Part shown: piece by piece, positions 50,377-60,050 of the stretch | How the letters are laid out: every line of letters starts with the position of its first letter | Position numbering within the stretch: position 1 is the stretch's first letter | NCBI RefSeq assembly: GCF_018336975.1 | Contig: NZ_CP025572.1 | Location: 2,647,011-2,711,010 of the forward strand | Direction: 5' to 3' | Length of the DNA stretch: 64,000 nucleotides | Origin: Marinomonas sp. CT5 | GTDB lineage: Bacteria > Pseudomonadota > Gammaproteobacteria > Pseudomonadales > Marinomonadaceae | Position numbers and translations under genes: made by a program | The notes under the pieces: generated by a model | The model's input: only the letters and a program-made list of their open reading frames with translations | What the model was told of the DNA's origin: nothing | Database searches by the model: none

Positions 50377-50527
50377 ATCTATGTCCTCATATTTGTACTT
50401 CTTTACCACTACGCAAGATCTAGACCATATTTCTAGATTAGTTTGCAAAACCACAGTAAGAAGCACTTTTTTATTCTTTTAAGGAAACAAAAAGTTATTA
50501 ATTTATACAATTAAAAAGCAAAAACAT

Positions 50528-50557
50528 AAGGGCCAAGACAATAAGCACTTAGCCCTT
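50528..50557 (-). terminator. Possible terminator after gbcB
   Basis: A 6-bp stem, aagggc / gccctt, with an 18-nt loop is followed on the minus strand by ATGTTTTTGC. It lies about 85 bp beyond the gbcB stop. It is weak, and the gbdR promoter must lie in the same 264-bp gap. Confidence 0.45.
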
Positions 50558-50640
50558 TACTTTTCGGTCAAATCAATGCTCCATCTTGCACTAATATAGA
50601 CCATGATCGCCCTTTTTAGGAACACCTAATTTCATTAAAT

Positions 50641-51771
50641 TTAGTATTCAATAACGACATCTGACTGAGGTATCGTACAGCATGACAAAACGTAACCGGC
50701 TTCGACATCATCATCGGTAATCCCGCCGTTATGTTCCATCTTGGTCTCCCCCTCTTTCACCAGCACTTTACATGTCCCACAAATCCCCATACCACAGGCT
50801 TTTGGTATCATCAAATCCAACCTTGCCGCCGCATTATGCAAGGTTTCACCAGCCATTATTTGAATACTCTTTCCGCTGTTAGCAAATTCCACTCTCAACA
50901 AATCTTCATGATTTACCAAATCCGCTTCAGCCTGAGCCACTTCGGCTTGTTCTAGAGCATCTTCCACCACGCTGGCCGGTGTCGCGCCAAACGATTCTTC
51001 ATGGTAGCGACTCATATCAAAACCACGGGATTGAAGAAGGTTTTTCACTGCTTTCATATAAGGCGCAGGACCACAACAAAAGATCTCGCGCTCCATGAAG
51101 TCTGGCGAAATCATATCCAACTTCGCTTCATCCAAGTAACCACGGTAACCTTGCCAAGGCAAACCATTCTCCATGCGCTCTACGATCAAATACAAACCAA
51201 AGTTATCCAATCGCGCCGCCAAATGATCAAGCTCACGGGAATAAATCACATCTCTTGGTGACCGAGCACTGTGTATAAAGGTCATGTCCACATCAGCATT
51301 AGTATCAAACCACCAGCGCGCCATAGACATCACTGGCGTAATCCCCACACCACCTGACAACAACAAGACTTTGTCCGCTGGGAAATCAATACAGTTAAAC
51401 TGGCCGACAGGACCATGTACAGCCAATTCAGAACCAACCGACATATTGTCGTGTAACCAATTCGATACCTCACCACCAGGCACACGCTTCACCGTGATAG
51501 AAAAACTGTAAGGTACAGAAGGAGAACTTGAAATGGTGTAGGAACGCATGACCTGCTTACCTTCAATTTCTAGCTCCAAAGTAACAAATTGCCCCGGTTT
51601 GAAGAAGAACATCACTGGCTGCTGAGCCATAAAACAGAATGTCTTCACATCCCATGTTTCATGAATCACCTTCACACAACGAACATTATGACGTCCATTC
51701 ACCCAAGTCTGAGTATTTACCGGCGCTAAATAATCAGCATTCATCGTATTTACAGAAGAAGAATTGCTCAT
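50641..51771 (-). CDS. gbcB: Glycine betaine demethylase, reductase subunit GbcB
   Basis: An iron-sulfur flavoprotein of 376 residues that passes electrons from NAD(P)H to GbcA. It has an FAD-binding domain (MRSYTISSSPSVPYSFSITV), an NAD-binding domain (VLLLSGGVGITPVMSM, CCGPAPYMKAV) and a C-terminal plant-type [2Fe-2S] ferredoxin with PKACGMGICGTCK and a distal CC. It diverges from gbcA across a 277-bp regulatory region. Confidence 0.92.
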   Translation of the reverse strand: MSNSSSVNTMNADYLAPVNTQTWVNGRHNVRCVKVIHETWDVKTFCFMAQQPVMFFFKPGQFVTLELEIEGKQVMRSYTISSSPSVPYSFSITVKRVPGGEVSNWLHDNMSVGSELAVHGPVGQFNCIDFPADKVLLLSGGVGITPVMSMARWWFDTNADVDMTFIHSARSPRDVIYSRELDHLAARLDNFGLYLIVERMENGLPWQGYRGYLDEAKLDMISPDFMEREIFCCGPAPYMKAVKNLLQSRGFDMSRYHEESFGATPASVVEDALEQAEVAQAEADLVNHEDLLRVEFANSGKSIQIMAGETLHNAAARLDLMIPKACGMGICGTCKVLVKEGETKMEHNGGITDDDVEAGYVLSCCTIPQSDVVIEY

Positions 51772-52048
51772 ATTGAAATCTCTTAATTAAATTCAATTGC
51801 TTAAAGTTGTGTGACACCATTTCGAGCCATTTTGGATCCTGTTGAGCAACGCAAGTTAACTCTGCGCGACAATAACTTGCTCATAGCAGTCAACGCTAGA
51901 AGCCACAAGACATTGCGAGTCGATTTAGGTGCTTTCTCGTGTCGTGAATAGTCATTTCTTTCATGCTTTATTAAGCCAATATAGCCTCGTAATAAAACGA
52001 CGCTGTAACACAGTCCATTAATCTTTTTGTCATTTAAGGCCCAGAAAG
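51772..52048. promoter_or_regulatory. Divergent gbcB/gbcA control region
   Basis: A 277-bp spacer between the two divergent subunit genes. It is the expected location of the promoters and GbdR operator. I see no exact long palindrome in it and cannot name a binding site with confidence. Confidence 0.5.
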
Positions 52049-53323
52049 ATGAACCTAAACGACCAACTAAATATGCGCCATGCTTCGTTAGATGAAGCCA
52101 AAACTGCCATGTCAGAATTGCTAGCAAAACGTCCTAGCAATTACTCACTTGACGCTCAGCTTTATAATGACCCAAACATGTTCAGAATTGACATGGAAGA
52201 AGTCTTCCAAAAAGAGTGGCTATTTGTGGGTATGACAAGTGAAATCCCAAAAAAAGGCGACTATATAACTGTCGAAATTGGGCAAAATCCAGTGCTTGTC
52301 CTACGTGATGGTGAAGGAAACGTAAATGCGTTCCATAACACTTGTAGACACCGCGGTTCCGTCATTTGCACAGAGCATCGTGGTAAAGTGGCTAACCTAG
52401 TGTGCCCTTATCACCAATGGACTTACGACCTTAAAGGCAACCTTTTATTTGCTGGCACAGAAATGAGCAAAGACTTCGACCTGAAGCAACACGGCCTAAA
52501 ACCAGCACTTTGTAAAACAGGCGGCGGCTTTATCTTCGTCTGTCTAGGCAAAACCGCACCAGATGATGGTTTTGATGACTTTTTGTCGACCCTCGATGAA
52601 TACATGGAACCTTACGACGTTGAAAACACCAAACTGGCGGTCGAATCCACCATGCACGAACGTGCTAACTGGAAGCTGGTTCTCGAAAACAACCGTGAGT
52701 GCTACCACTGCTCAGGCAGCCACCCAGAACTTCTACACACATTGCTCGAATGGGACGACACAGAAGACCCACGAGCATCACAAGACTTCTTAAACCATTA
52801 CAACGAACAATCAGCACAGTGGGACAAAGAAGGCATTCCTCACAAGCACAAGAGCTTTGGTGAAGTACAGCGTAACCGCATCGTGCGTATGCCTCTGAAA
52901 AAGGGCACAGAAGTCATGACCATAGATGGTGCTGCGGCCTGCACTAAAACACTTGGCCGCATTAAAAACCGTCAACTTGGCTCTATGCGTATTTTGCACC
53001 TTCCTAACTCATGGAACCATATGCAATCCGACCACTTTATTGTGTTCCGTGTATTGCCTATTTCCGCGCAAGAAAGCATTGTGACCACCAAATGGTTTGT
53101 TCATAAAGACGCCGTAGAAGGCGTGGATTATGATCCAGAAAACCTGCGCAAAGTATGGGACGCCACCAACGAACAAGACCGACTTCTCGGTGAGCGCAAC
53201 CAGCTTGGTATCAACTCCATTGGCTACCAACCAGGTCCTTACTCAGAAACCTTCGAGTTTGGTGTGATTAACTTCTTAGAATGGTACTCAAACACCGTTC
53301 AAAAGAACCTAAAAGCGAAATAA
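52049..53323 (+). CDS. gbcA: Glycine betaine demethylase, Rieske oxygenase subunit GbcA
   Basis: A 424-residue Rieske non-heme iron oxygenase that demethylates glycine betaine to dimethylglycine. The N-terminal Rieske centre is CRHRGSVICTEHRGK followed by CPYHQWTYD (CxH...CxxH). The catalytic domain has the iron site in ENNRECYHCSGSHPELL. The downstream dimethylglycine and sarcosine enzymes are not in the window. The ribosome binding site is weak. It ends with a strong terminator. Confidence 0.93.
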   Translation: MNLNDQLNMRHASLDEAKTAMSELLAKRPSNYSLDAQLYNDPNMFRIDMEEVFQKEWLFVGMTSEIPKKGDYITVEIGQNPVLVLRDGEGNVNAFHNTCRHRGSVICTEHRGKVANLVCPYHQWTYDLKGNLLFAGTEMSKDFDLKQHGLKPALCKTGGGFIFVCLGKTAPDDGFDDFLSTLDEYMEPYDVENTKLAVESTMHERANWKLVLENNRECYHCSGSHPELLHTLLEWDDTEDPRASQDFLNHYNEQSAQWDKEGIPHKHKSFGEVQRNRIVRMPLKKGTEVMTIDGAAACTKTLGRIKNRQLGSMRILHLPNSWNHMQSDHFIVFRVLPISAQESIVTTKWFVHKDAVEGVDYDPENLRKVWDATNEQDRLLGERNQLGINSIGYQPGPYSETFEFGVINFLEWYSNTVQKNLKAK

Positions 53324-53338
53324 CACAGCCAAAAACGC

Positions 53339-53367
53339 AAAAAGCGAATCTTCGGATTCGCTTTTTT
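53339..53367 (+). terminator. Terminator after gbcA
   Basis: The stem aaagcgaatc / gattcgcttt with a stable TTCG tetraloop is followed by six T. Confidence 0.93.
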
Positions 53368-53399
53368 ATTCAAAATATACATAAATGATTATGAATAAT

Positions 53400-54536
53400 T
53401 TATTTGGTATCTGTGGTGTTAACAATTGCTTGAATTAACCCTCGCACATAAGAAGACAATAATTTTTCTATAGACAACTTTTTGTCATAAAAGCCAATCC
53501 AAGTTAAAAAGCAGATGGATATTGTCAAAATATCATTGTCTAACGGCGTTGCCTTATCTGATATCTCATCGAGCAAAAATTTAGCAAACACACGCTCCAA
53601 ATCACTACACAATGAATGACCCGCCAAAAAAGCCAAATCCTTCTTTAAAGCCTCTAAATCAAATGCTTTTGTATCAACCCCTCTTGCTTTGATGATAAAA
53701 AAAGCGGTACAGGTGCGTAAATTTTTCTTTTGGTCTTCTAGCCAAACAGCTTGATTACTAAAAGAGCTACCATTCCAGCCCGTCAAGCCAATAGAGCTTG
53801 CATAGTCCAAATACATCGAACCATGTCGCTTTTCTCTTTGCCCTTCCGTTGTTGCCGAGCCAAAATAATCATTAAAAATATCAGATACTTTCAGCCCCGA
53901 CTTAGCGCTAATATCATAGCTTTTTGAACCAGAAATGATCATCCCATCAACGTTCGCTAACGTTTTATAATACGCGCCATACTGATTAACCACTTCTTGC
54001 TTTTGCGCATGTGTTTCAGACTTGCTTATGAAAAACTCACCTGCAATTTCTGATAAATCACCAAGCCATCCTGCCGCCATTTTTCTATCATGAACAACAG
54101 GCATAATATGCTTCAAATAAGGCCAAATACGGGATTTAATGATAGATTCAGAAACAGGAGCGAAGGGTCCATTATGATTACTGGCATCTAAAATAGCGAA
54201 TATATGAGCAATATCATAAAGCTCATTATTAGAGAGTATTACCTCATGGTTCGCGGAGAGTTTGTCAATATTAGGGCTTGAAGAAAAGGCGGGGATACCT
54301 TTTGTTTCGGGAATTAACAGATCATTCCAAGCAAGAGAGTTATAAAACATTTTGCGAAATTTTGTCAGCATCAGCTCAGTGTTTGTCGAGTCTGCCTCAT
54401 TATCGCTCTCTACCGACTGCATAAATGATATATATTCAGAAATTTTGTAGTAGCCATCTGCTTTAGGCGCTTTGCCCTTAGCAGATTCACCAAAATCGAA
54501 TTCAAAAAAATCATTGCTTTCCATAATTTGTGCCAC
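53400..54536 (-). CDS. Uncharacterised protein, 378 residues
   Basis: I do not recognise this family. It appears soluble: no signal peptide or convincing membrane span. The N-terminus is acidic and aromatic (NDFFEFDFGE), the middle carries EKRHGSMYLDYASS and a Trp-rich GLTGWNGSS stretch, and the C-terminal 100 residues look helical. Start is a GTG with GAGG 7 nt upstream, so it is likely to be translated. It is a single gene between the gbcA terminator (convergent) and pssA (same strand, 114 bp upstream), with a somewhat higher AT content than its neighbours. Confidence 0.7.
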   Translation of the reverse strand: MAQIMESNDFFEFDFGESAKGKAPKADGYYKISEYISFMQSVESDNEADSTNTELMLTKFRKMFYNSLAWNDLLIPETKGIPAFSSSPNIDKLSANHEVILSNNELYDIAHIFAILDASNHNGPFAPVSESIIKSRIWPYLKHIMPVVHDRKMAAGWLGDLSEIAGEFFISKSETHAQKQEVVNQYGAYYKTLANVDGMIISGSKSYDISAKSGLKVSDIFNDYFGSATTEGQREKRHGSMYLDYASSIGLTGWNGSSFSNQAVWLEDQKKNLRTCTAFFIIKARGVDTKAFDLEALKKDLAFLAGHSLCSDLERVFAKFLLDEISDKATPLDNDILTISICFLTWIGFYDKKLSIEKLLSSYVRGLIQAIVNTTDTK

Positions 54537-54650
54537 GGTCCTACCTCATTTATTGTAAATACAATCAACACTTTCTATTTATCGAATCAAAACTAATGCC
54601 TTTACTTACAAAACATGCCTTTCACATTGCAAACAAGCCAAGCAAAATTT

Positions 54651-55988
54651 TTACAAAATCCGCTTTAGCAACCTATCCGCTCGCGTACGAATAACTTTTT
54701 TTAGTAATCGTTGGATTTTAACTGGATAATCCGCCATTACCTCAATCTGTTCGAATGAAGTGATTCGTTGTGTATGAAGATAAATGTTATCAAATTCAGC
54801 AGAAAACTTAGCGAGCAAATGCTGATGTGGGTCATCAATCAGTAAACCATTTTCCAAATCCAGTGCCCAAGCTCTCGGATTAACATTATTTCCTGTCAAC
54901 AACATAGTACGACCATCTACCCATAATCCTTTCAAATGATAGCTATTCGTGTCGTGCTTCCATAAATGAATCGACAGTCCACCTGATGCGATATGACTCT
55001 CATTAGCACGAGCGAATTTACGCAAATTCATCTCGTACAAATACGGCAAACCACCAATTGCTTTGAACGGCTGATCCGGAGCAATATAAAAATCATTAGC
55101 GGTTTTATCACCCACTACAACATGAACCTTCACTCCACGTTTAATCGCACGCTTTACTTCTCTCAAGACAGATTTAGGTAGATTGAAATACGGCGTACAA
55201 AGAACAATCTCTTGTTTTGCCCCTGCTAACAATGAAATAATTTTTTGGTTCAACGCATTATATCGCTTACCCACACCAACTAAAGGCGTCACCGCTATAT
55301 GCTGATCCCCAACGACTTCTTTGTCTCCACTGTAAGATGCCTTAGCAAGTGAAATTCTAAATTTTCGAATCGCTGATTTAAGTTCTTTTGTCGAAGGCAG
55401 AGCAGTTTCAGCAAGGTTATTCACCGCAGCATGTTGAATCATCTTAGTACTTATAAAATTCACCATACTGTTTGCCAAAGCCCGATTCTCGACAACATGA
55501 TAACGATCAAAGCGATAACGATCTTGAAAATGCAAATACACGTTATTTAAACTCGCCCCGCTATAAATCACCGTATCGTCGATAACAAAACCTTTTAGAT
55601 GCAACACCCCAAACACTTCACGATTACGAACTGGTATTCCATAGACGGGAATAGCGTGTTCATATTTTTCAGCAAAGGCCTGATACATAGCCGCATTGCC
55701 TTGTGCCTTTTCAGCACCGATTAACCCTCGCTGAGCACGGTGCCAATCCACACAGATGACAATATCTAACTCAGGATTACGCTGTTTCGCCTCGTAAGCC
55801 GCAGTCAGAACTTCCCTACCGGCTTCATCATTCTCAAGATAAAGCGCAACGAGATAGATTCTTGATGTCGCATTATGAATTGCGTTTAACAAATGTTCTC
55901 GAAAACTAAGGGCTGATTGCAGAACTTGGAAATGGTCAGGTTCAACGGCAAAAGTAGGTAATGAACCGAATAAGTTTCTAATGGGCAT
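54651..55988 (-). CDS. pssA: CDP-diacylglycerol--serine O-phosphatidyltransferase, PLD type
   Basis: A phosphatidylserine synthase of 445 residues of the E. coli (phospholipase D superfamily) type, peripheral on the inner membrane. Two HKD-like sites are visible: VLHLKGFVIDDTVIYSGASLN-type in the first half and YHLKGLWVDGRTMLLTGNN-type in the second. TPYFNLPKSVL, GDKTANDFYI and the basic C-terminus (RTRADRLLKRIL) match the family throughout. It supplies the substrate of psd, encoded 24 kb away. Confidence 0.95.
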   Translation of the reverse strand: MPIRNLFGSLPTFAVEPDHFQVLQSALSFREHLLNAIHNATSRIYLVALYLENDEAGREVLTAAYEAKQRNPELDIVICVDWHRAQRGLIGAEKAQGNAAMYQAFAEKYEHAIPVYGIPVRNREVFGVLHLKGFVIDDTVIYSGASLNNVYLHFQDRYRFDRYHVVENRALANSMVNFISTKMIQHAAVNNLAETALPSTKELKSAIRKFRISLAKASYSGDKEVVGDQHIAVTPLVGVGKRYNALNQKIISLLAGAKQEIVLCTPYFNLPKSVLREVKRAIKRGVKVHVVVGDKTANDFYIAPDQPFKAIGGLPYLYEMNLRKFARANESHIASGGLSIHLWKHDTNSYHLKGLWVDGRTMLLTGNNVNPRAWALDLENGLLIDDPHQHLLAKFSAEFDNIYLHTQRITSFEQIEVMADYPVKIQRLLKKVIRTRADRLLKRIL

Positions 55989-56372
55989 AATACAGAAGTG
56001 CTACCTTGTTTTTTTACTAACCATAGACTGTAGCAAATTCGCCGCTTTTATCCTAAAAAAGAATACAAAAACATAAGATTTCTCTCTTCATCAACTTATG
56101 CAATAAGCCAACACCTTTCCCCATAATTACAAAACATTTATCTATATCATCTTTCTTTGACCGCCACTCTACCCTCAAGATTTCAACCTATAATGATACT
56201 TAACAGATACAAAACTGCTCAAAAATCGATACAAAAAGACTGTAGTCTTGTGGTTATAAAAAGAGCTATGATGATATTTATAGCCAAATACGACAGAAAA
56301 TCACCCCCCTAATAGCTATAAAAAAACAGTGATTTTGACAGCAGCACTAACCTGAAAAATAAAAGGAACCCT
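55989..56372. promoter_or_regulatory. Upstream region of the chemoreceptor gene
   Basis: A gene-free 384-bp stretch, AT-rich. It contains an exact palindrome aagact gt agtctt (56236-56249), an imperfect inverted repeat tggttataaa / tttatagcca (56251-56286) and another agctataaaaa at about 56313. AAAAGGAA before 56373 is the ribosome binding site. I cannot place a promoter confidently. Confidence 0.5.
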
Positions 56373-58478
56373 ATGTCAAACTTAAGCATAAGATTAAAAT
56401 TAGTTGCTATAACCGGACTTTTCTTCTCCATTCTTATCGCCATCCTTATTTATTTATCCGCTAACTCTATTAGCTCAGTAAGCCGTTTCTCCGCCGAAGA
56501 ACTAACAAAATTCGAAAAAGAACAAGCCGAAAGCTTATTAAAATCCGCAGCGAATCAAGCTCGTTCCGGAGTAACGAATTACCTTGGAGGAACCGCAACA
56601 GTTGTCACCAGCTTAGCAAAAGTACTTACGGATACGAACTTAGCGAATGGCGGAACACCTTATACCCGACAGCAGGTAAAAGACCTGACTTTATTCATGC
56701 TAAAAAGCGCGCCAAATATGAGCTCCTTGTATTCTCAATTTGAGCCAAACGGATACGACGGCAAAGATAAAGAATCCATGGGCAAGGGTGACCACACCTC
56801 AGACACTGGGACGTTAGATGCCTATTGGGTAAAAGAAGACGATAATAATTTCACCTTTAGCCCAGGTGAAACTGAAATCAAATACCTTAAAGAAACCGAT
56901 GAGAATGGCGTCCGCCTATCTGAATGGTACTTATGTTCATTAGATTCAAAAAAGGCCTGTTTACTCGACCCTTATCTATATGAACTACCCAATAATGAAA
57001 AAGTACTAATGACCACGTATTCAGAACCCGTGCTCGCAAATGGCAAATTCATGGGAATGGTGGGTGCAGACGTAAATCTACCTGAAATCCAAAAAAGCAT
57101 CGTTGATATGGCAACTAAGCTTTTTGATGGAAAAGGTCAAATCACCATCCTAAGTGAAAAAAACCTCATCGTTGGCTCAACCAAATACCCAGAGGATGTT
57201 GGTCAAAACATCACCAAGAGCAAACTAACATTAGACACGCAAAAAACGGGCTTAGTACAAACAGAAGAACAATGGACATTTAGCGATTCAATTACCATAG
57301 GCAATGCCCCACAAAAATGGAAAGTATTCGTCTCAGTACCAACTTCTGTCTTGTTAGCGCCAGTTCACGCTTTAACCAATCAGTTGGATAATAAAACACA
57401 AGAATCCATCGTTCTTTTCGCTGTTGTTGCGATTACTCTCTTAGCCGTTGGTTTGGTGTTTATTTTCCTAATCGTCAGCACTATTACAGCGCCATTGCGT
57501 AATATTGCCCTACGAATGGAAGCCCTCGCCTCCGAAGATGGAGATTTGACACAACGCCTAGAACCTCAAAAACACCTTGAGCTCATTCTCTTGGCAAATG
57601 GCTTCAACCAGTTTACTGGCAAACTCCAAACAATGATTACGCAGCTGATTCAACAGCGTGATGTCGTTGCCAACGCCAACGATGATTTTGTAAAAGCCAC
57701 CGCCACTGCGCACCAATCCACTATGCACCAGGCCGAACAAATTCACTCCGTAGTAACAGCGGTCACCGAGATGTCAAGCTCGGCAACCGACGTTGCCAGT
57801 CTAGCCAATGAAAACGGGCAAGCGGCAACAGAGATCAGTAACTACTTAAGTGAGTCATTCGAATTGGTTCAGGCCAATAAAACAATGGTGGAAAACTTAG
57901 CCAACCAACTGGACAAAGCCAGCGAACAAGTCGGCCAAGTGTCTCAACGCAGTGATTCAATTTACAGTATTCTAGATACCATTCGGGCCATTGCTGAGCA
58001 AACCAACTTACTGGCTTTGAACGCAGCCATTGAGGCAGCACGAGCTGGTGAACAAGGCCGAGGATTCGCCGTCGTTGCCGATGAAGTTCGTAGCTTAGCA
58101 GCCAGAACCCAAGAATCGACTGAAGAAGTAGATGAACTGATCAAAGGCTTGCAAGGTGATGTACAATCCGCTGTATCTTTAATCAAAGACAGCCAAGAAA
58201 ATGCCAGCCAAACTGTGACATCTTCTATTGAAAGTGCAGAAAAACTAGGCATTGTAAATCAGCGTGTTTCTGGTATCTCCGACAATACCATTCAAGTTGC
58301 GTCCGCTGCCGGCGAACAATCCAACGTAGCAGAAGACATCAACCGCAACTTAATTGATATCAACAACTCATCATTGCAACTAAAAGACATCGTCAGCGAA
58401 CTAGAAAGTAGCAATAAAAACAGCTCACAAGCCGTTGAAAAGCTCACCGCTATCTTGTCTTTATTAAAGGTTAAATAG
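56373..58478 (+). CDS. Methyl-accepting chemotaxis protein with dCache sensor
   Basis: A transmembrane chemoreceptor of 701 residues. It has a first span (about 10-30), a large periplasmic double Cache region (about 35-330; [14 protein letters not shown]) and a second span (about 348-372). A HAMP domain and a long cytoplasmic signalling helix pair with the hairpin tip [20 protein letters not shown] follow. The dCache fold usually binds amino acids or other small organic ligands. No C-terminal receptor-tether pentapeptide is seen. Confidence 0.93.
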   Translation: MSNLSIRLKLVAITGLFFSILIAILIYLSANSISSVSRFSAEELTKFEKEQAESLLKSAANQARSGVTNYLGGTATVVTSLAKVLTDTNLANGGTPYTRQQVKDLTLFMLKSAPNMSSLYSQFEPNGYDGKDKESMGKGDHTSDTGTLDAYWVKEDDNNFTFSPGETEIKYLKETDENGVRLSEWYLCSLDSKKACLLDPYLYELPNNEKVLMTTYSEPVLANGKFMGMVGADVNLPEIQKSIVDMATKLFDGKGQITILSEKNLIVGSTKYPEDVGQNITKSKLTLDTQKTGLVQTEEQWTFSDSITIGNAPQKWKVFVSVPTSVLLAPVHALTNQLDNKTQESIVLFAVVAITLLAVGLVFIFLIVSTITAPLRNIALRMEALASEDGDLTQRLEPQKHLELILLANGFNQFTGKLQTMITQLIQQRDVVANANDDFVKATATAHQSTMHQAEQIHSVVTAVTEMSSSATDVASLANENGQAATEISNYLSESFELVQANKTMVENLANQLDKASEQVGQVSQRSDSIYSILDTIRAIAEQTNLLALNAAIEAARAGEQGRGFAVVADEVRSLAARTQESTEEVDELIKGLQGDVQSAVSLIKDSQENASQTVTSSIESAEKLGIVNQRVSGISDNTIQVASAAGEQSNVAEDINRNLIDINNSSLQLKDIVSELESSNKNSSQAVEKLTAILSLLKVK

Positions 58479-58517
58479 ATTGAAATAAGATTCAATTTAC
58501 CTTTAGCTAAAAAACAA

Positions 58518-58554
58518 AAAGAGCGCTCAATCCTATTTTGAGCGCTCTTTTTTT
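58518..58554 (+). terminator. Terminator after the chemoreceptor gene
   Basis: The stem aaagagcgctcaa / ttgagcgctcttt with a 7-nt loop is followed by a T run. The A-rich left side may serve the convergent LysR gene. Confidence 0.92.
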
Positions 58555-58578
58555 GTCTTAGAAAAAGGTTTAAGAAAG

Positions 58579-59532
58579 CTAAACCCTAACCTCTTCCATA
58601 TCAGGATTGTTCTTTAAATACGTCTTCCAAGATGAATCGATTACCTTCACCTCATTTTCAATCCAATGCTTAAACTTCATCACTTTCTGATATTTAAAAT
58701 GCGGCGCAGGTGCAACAAGATAAAAGTCGTATTGAGACTTCATATAAATGGGCAAAGGGCAAATCAACTGCCCCTTCTCAATCAACTCATACACCAAACC
58801 ATAACGCATCATCGCTAGCCCTTGCTGCGACAACAACGCCTCCACCAAGGAAGTTGAATCTGCCACATGCAAATTCGACTTCATCGGCATATCATAAAGA
58901 TCCAAAAATCGCTGCAATATAGGCCATACGTGCCGAACATCTGGCCCTGTATCAGTAATGATAGGGATATCGATTAATTGTTCTTTGATCGGCTCATCCA
59001 TATTAATCATCGAAGGATGACAAACCAGTACCAGATGCTCCCTTAATAATAATTGCGATTTTAGCCCTGCATACTCACCTCGACCTAAGCGAATACACAA
59101 ATCCAAATCGTTATCTGCAAAAGTCGATAAATCAATACTTGGACTCAAACGAAGATTTATCTTAGGTTCCTCTGTTTGAAACCGCCCTAAGCGCGATACC
59201 AACCAACGACTCGAAAAAGACGGCACAGAACTGATCACCAAAGTATTAGGCTTAGGGTCTTCCATAATGCCTTTTACACCTTCCTCCAATAAACCGAACG
59301 CTTTCTCAACGTAATCAAACAAATACTGCCCTTCCGACGTCAGTACCACTTGGCGAGTGTGTCGTTCAAACAGCTCCACATTCAACGCCTGTTCCAAAGT
59401 TTTAATCTGTTGACTCACCGCTGCCTGCGTCACAAAAAGCGACTCCGCTGCCTTTTTAAAACTCAACAACTGCGCCGCATAACGAAATGCTTGTAATGAT
59501 TTAAGTGGTGGCAAAACTCGATGAGAAGACAT
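58579..59532 (-). CDS. LysR-family transcriptional regulator, GcvA-like
   Basis: A 317-residue regulator with an N-terminal winged helix (LKSLQAFRYAAQLLSFKKAA, VTQAAVSQQIKTLEQALNV) and a substrate-binding domain of the GcvA/AmpR subgroup (VISSVPSFSSRWLVSRLGRF). It diverges from a DUF1127 gene 132 bp away, and LysR proteins often control the adjacent divergent gene. The inducer is unknown. Confidence 0.9.
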   Translation of the reverse strand: MSSHRVLPPLKSLQAFRYAAQLLSFKKAAESLFVTQAAVSQQIKTLEQALNVELFERHTRQVVLTSEGQYLFDYVEKAFGLLEEGVKGIMEDPKPNTLVISSVPSFSSRWLVSRLGRFQTEEPKINLRLSPSIDLSTFADNDLDLCIRLGRGEYAGLKSQLLLREHLVLVCHPSMINMDEPIKEQLIDIPIITDTGPDVRHVWPILQRFLDLYDMPMKSNLHVADSTSLVEALLSQQGLAMMRYGLVYELIEKGQLICPLPIYMKSQYDFYLVAPAPHFKYQKVMKFKHWIENEVKVIDSSWKTYLKNNPDMEEVRV

Positions 59533-59664
59533 TATCAGCCTCGTTTATAAGTAAGTTTTTCTTAACTATAAAACACTTTTTCTCGTTTGTCTCAGTGCAA
59601 TTAATAACCGATTATTTATATATGCAAAGGGGTCTGACCCGACTTAAGATAAAGGAGAAACACC

Positions 59665-59907
59665 ATGAAAACTTGCACTCCAGAAGCAATGAGCAACATC
59701 AAAAGCAGCCAGGTAGACATAGCAAATGACTGCAAACAGACATTAGCTAAACTAAAAGAAAATACATGGAAACAGCGTCTCGCTAAAATAGCGCATAACT
59801 GGCGTACCAGAAGCAGACTCAGCCAACTAAACGATGCTCAATTAAAAGACCTCGGCATCACCGCGGCGGATGTGGATCACGAAGTAAACAAACCGCTGTG
59901 GAAGTGA
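59665..59907 (+). CDS. DUF1127 small protein
   Basis: An 80-residue protein. The C-terminal 45 residues carry the DUF1127 signature: a basic amphipathic helix followed by LSQLNDAQLKDLGITAADV. Such proteins are small RNA-related or phosphate/stress-linked factors in other Proteobacteria, and the role here is unknown. AAAGGAG precedes the ATG. It is divergent from the LysR gene and is the last chromosomal-type gene before the cassette array. Confidence 0.88.
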   Translation: MKTCTPEAMSNIKSSQVDIANDCKQTLAKLKENTWKQRLAKIAHNWRTRSRLSQLNDAQLKDLGITAADVDHEVNKPLWK

Positions 59908-59927
59908 ATGTGATTAGGATAGAGAAA

Positions 59928-59959
59928 CAACAAGGATACTTAGCCAAGTTTCCTTGTTG
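59928..59959 (+). terminator. Terminator-like hairpin after the DUF1127 gene
   Basis: Arms caacaagga and tccttgttg with an additional inner pairing actt / aagt form a long hairpin. The T run that follows is poor (GATTTCTTT further on), so termination efficiency is uncertain. Confidence 0.65.
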
Positions 59960-59992
59960 CAGGGTTGTGATTTCTTTAGACAGGTTGTCTTC

Positions 59993-60050
59993 TGGCGCGT
60001 CAAATACCGGCGTAGCGTAGCGAGGTCCGCGTGCTTTGACTTGTTAAGGC
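59993..60050 (-). other. attC site, degenerate, at the left end of the array
   Basis: On the minus strand, R'' GCCTTAAC (60050-60043) is followed by arms GTCAAAGC(A)CGCG and CG...TTTGACGCG around a loop with repeated CTACG. The expected R' (GTTRRRY) is missing, being replaced by GCCAGAAG. This marks the distal end of the cassette array, or an eroded junction with the chromosome. The TGA ending the neighbouring pseudogene frame lies inside it. Confidence 0.6.

Noticed and set aside
51801..52127. 108-codon open frame across the gbcA start
   Set aside because: It overlaps the gbcB/gbcA promoter region and the first codons of gbcA on the other strand, and resembles no known protein.
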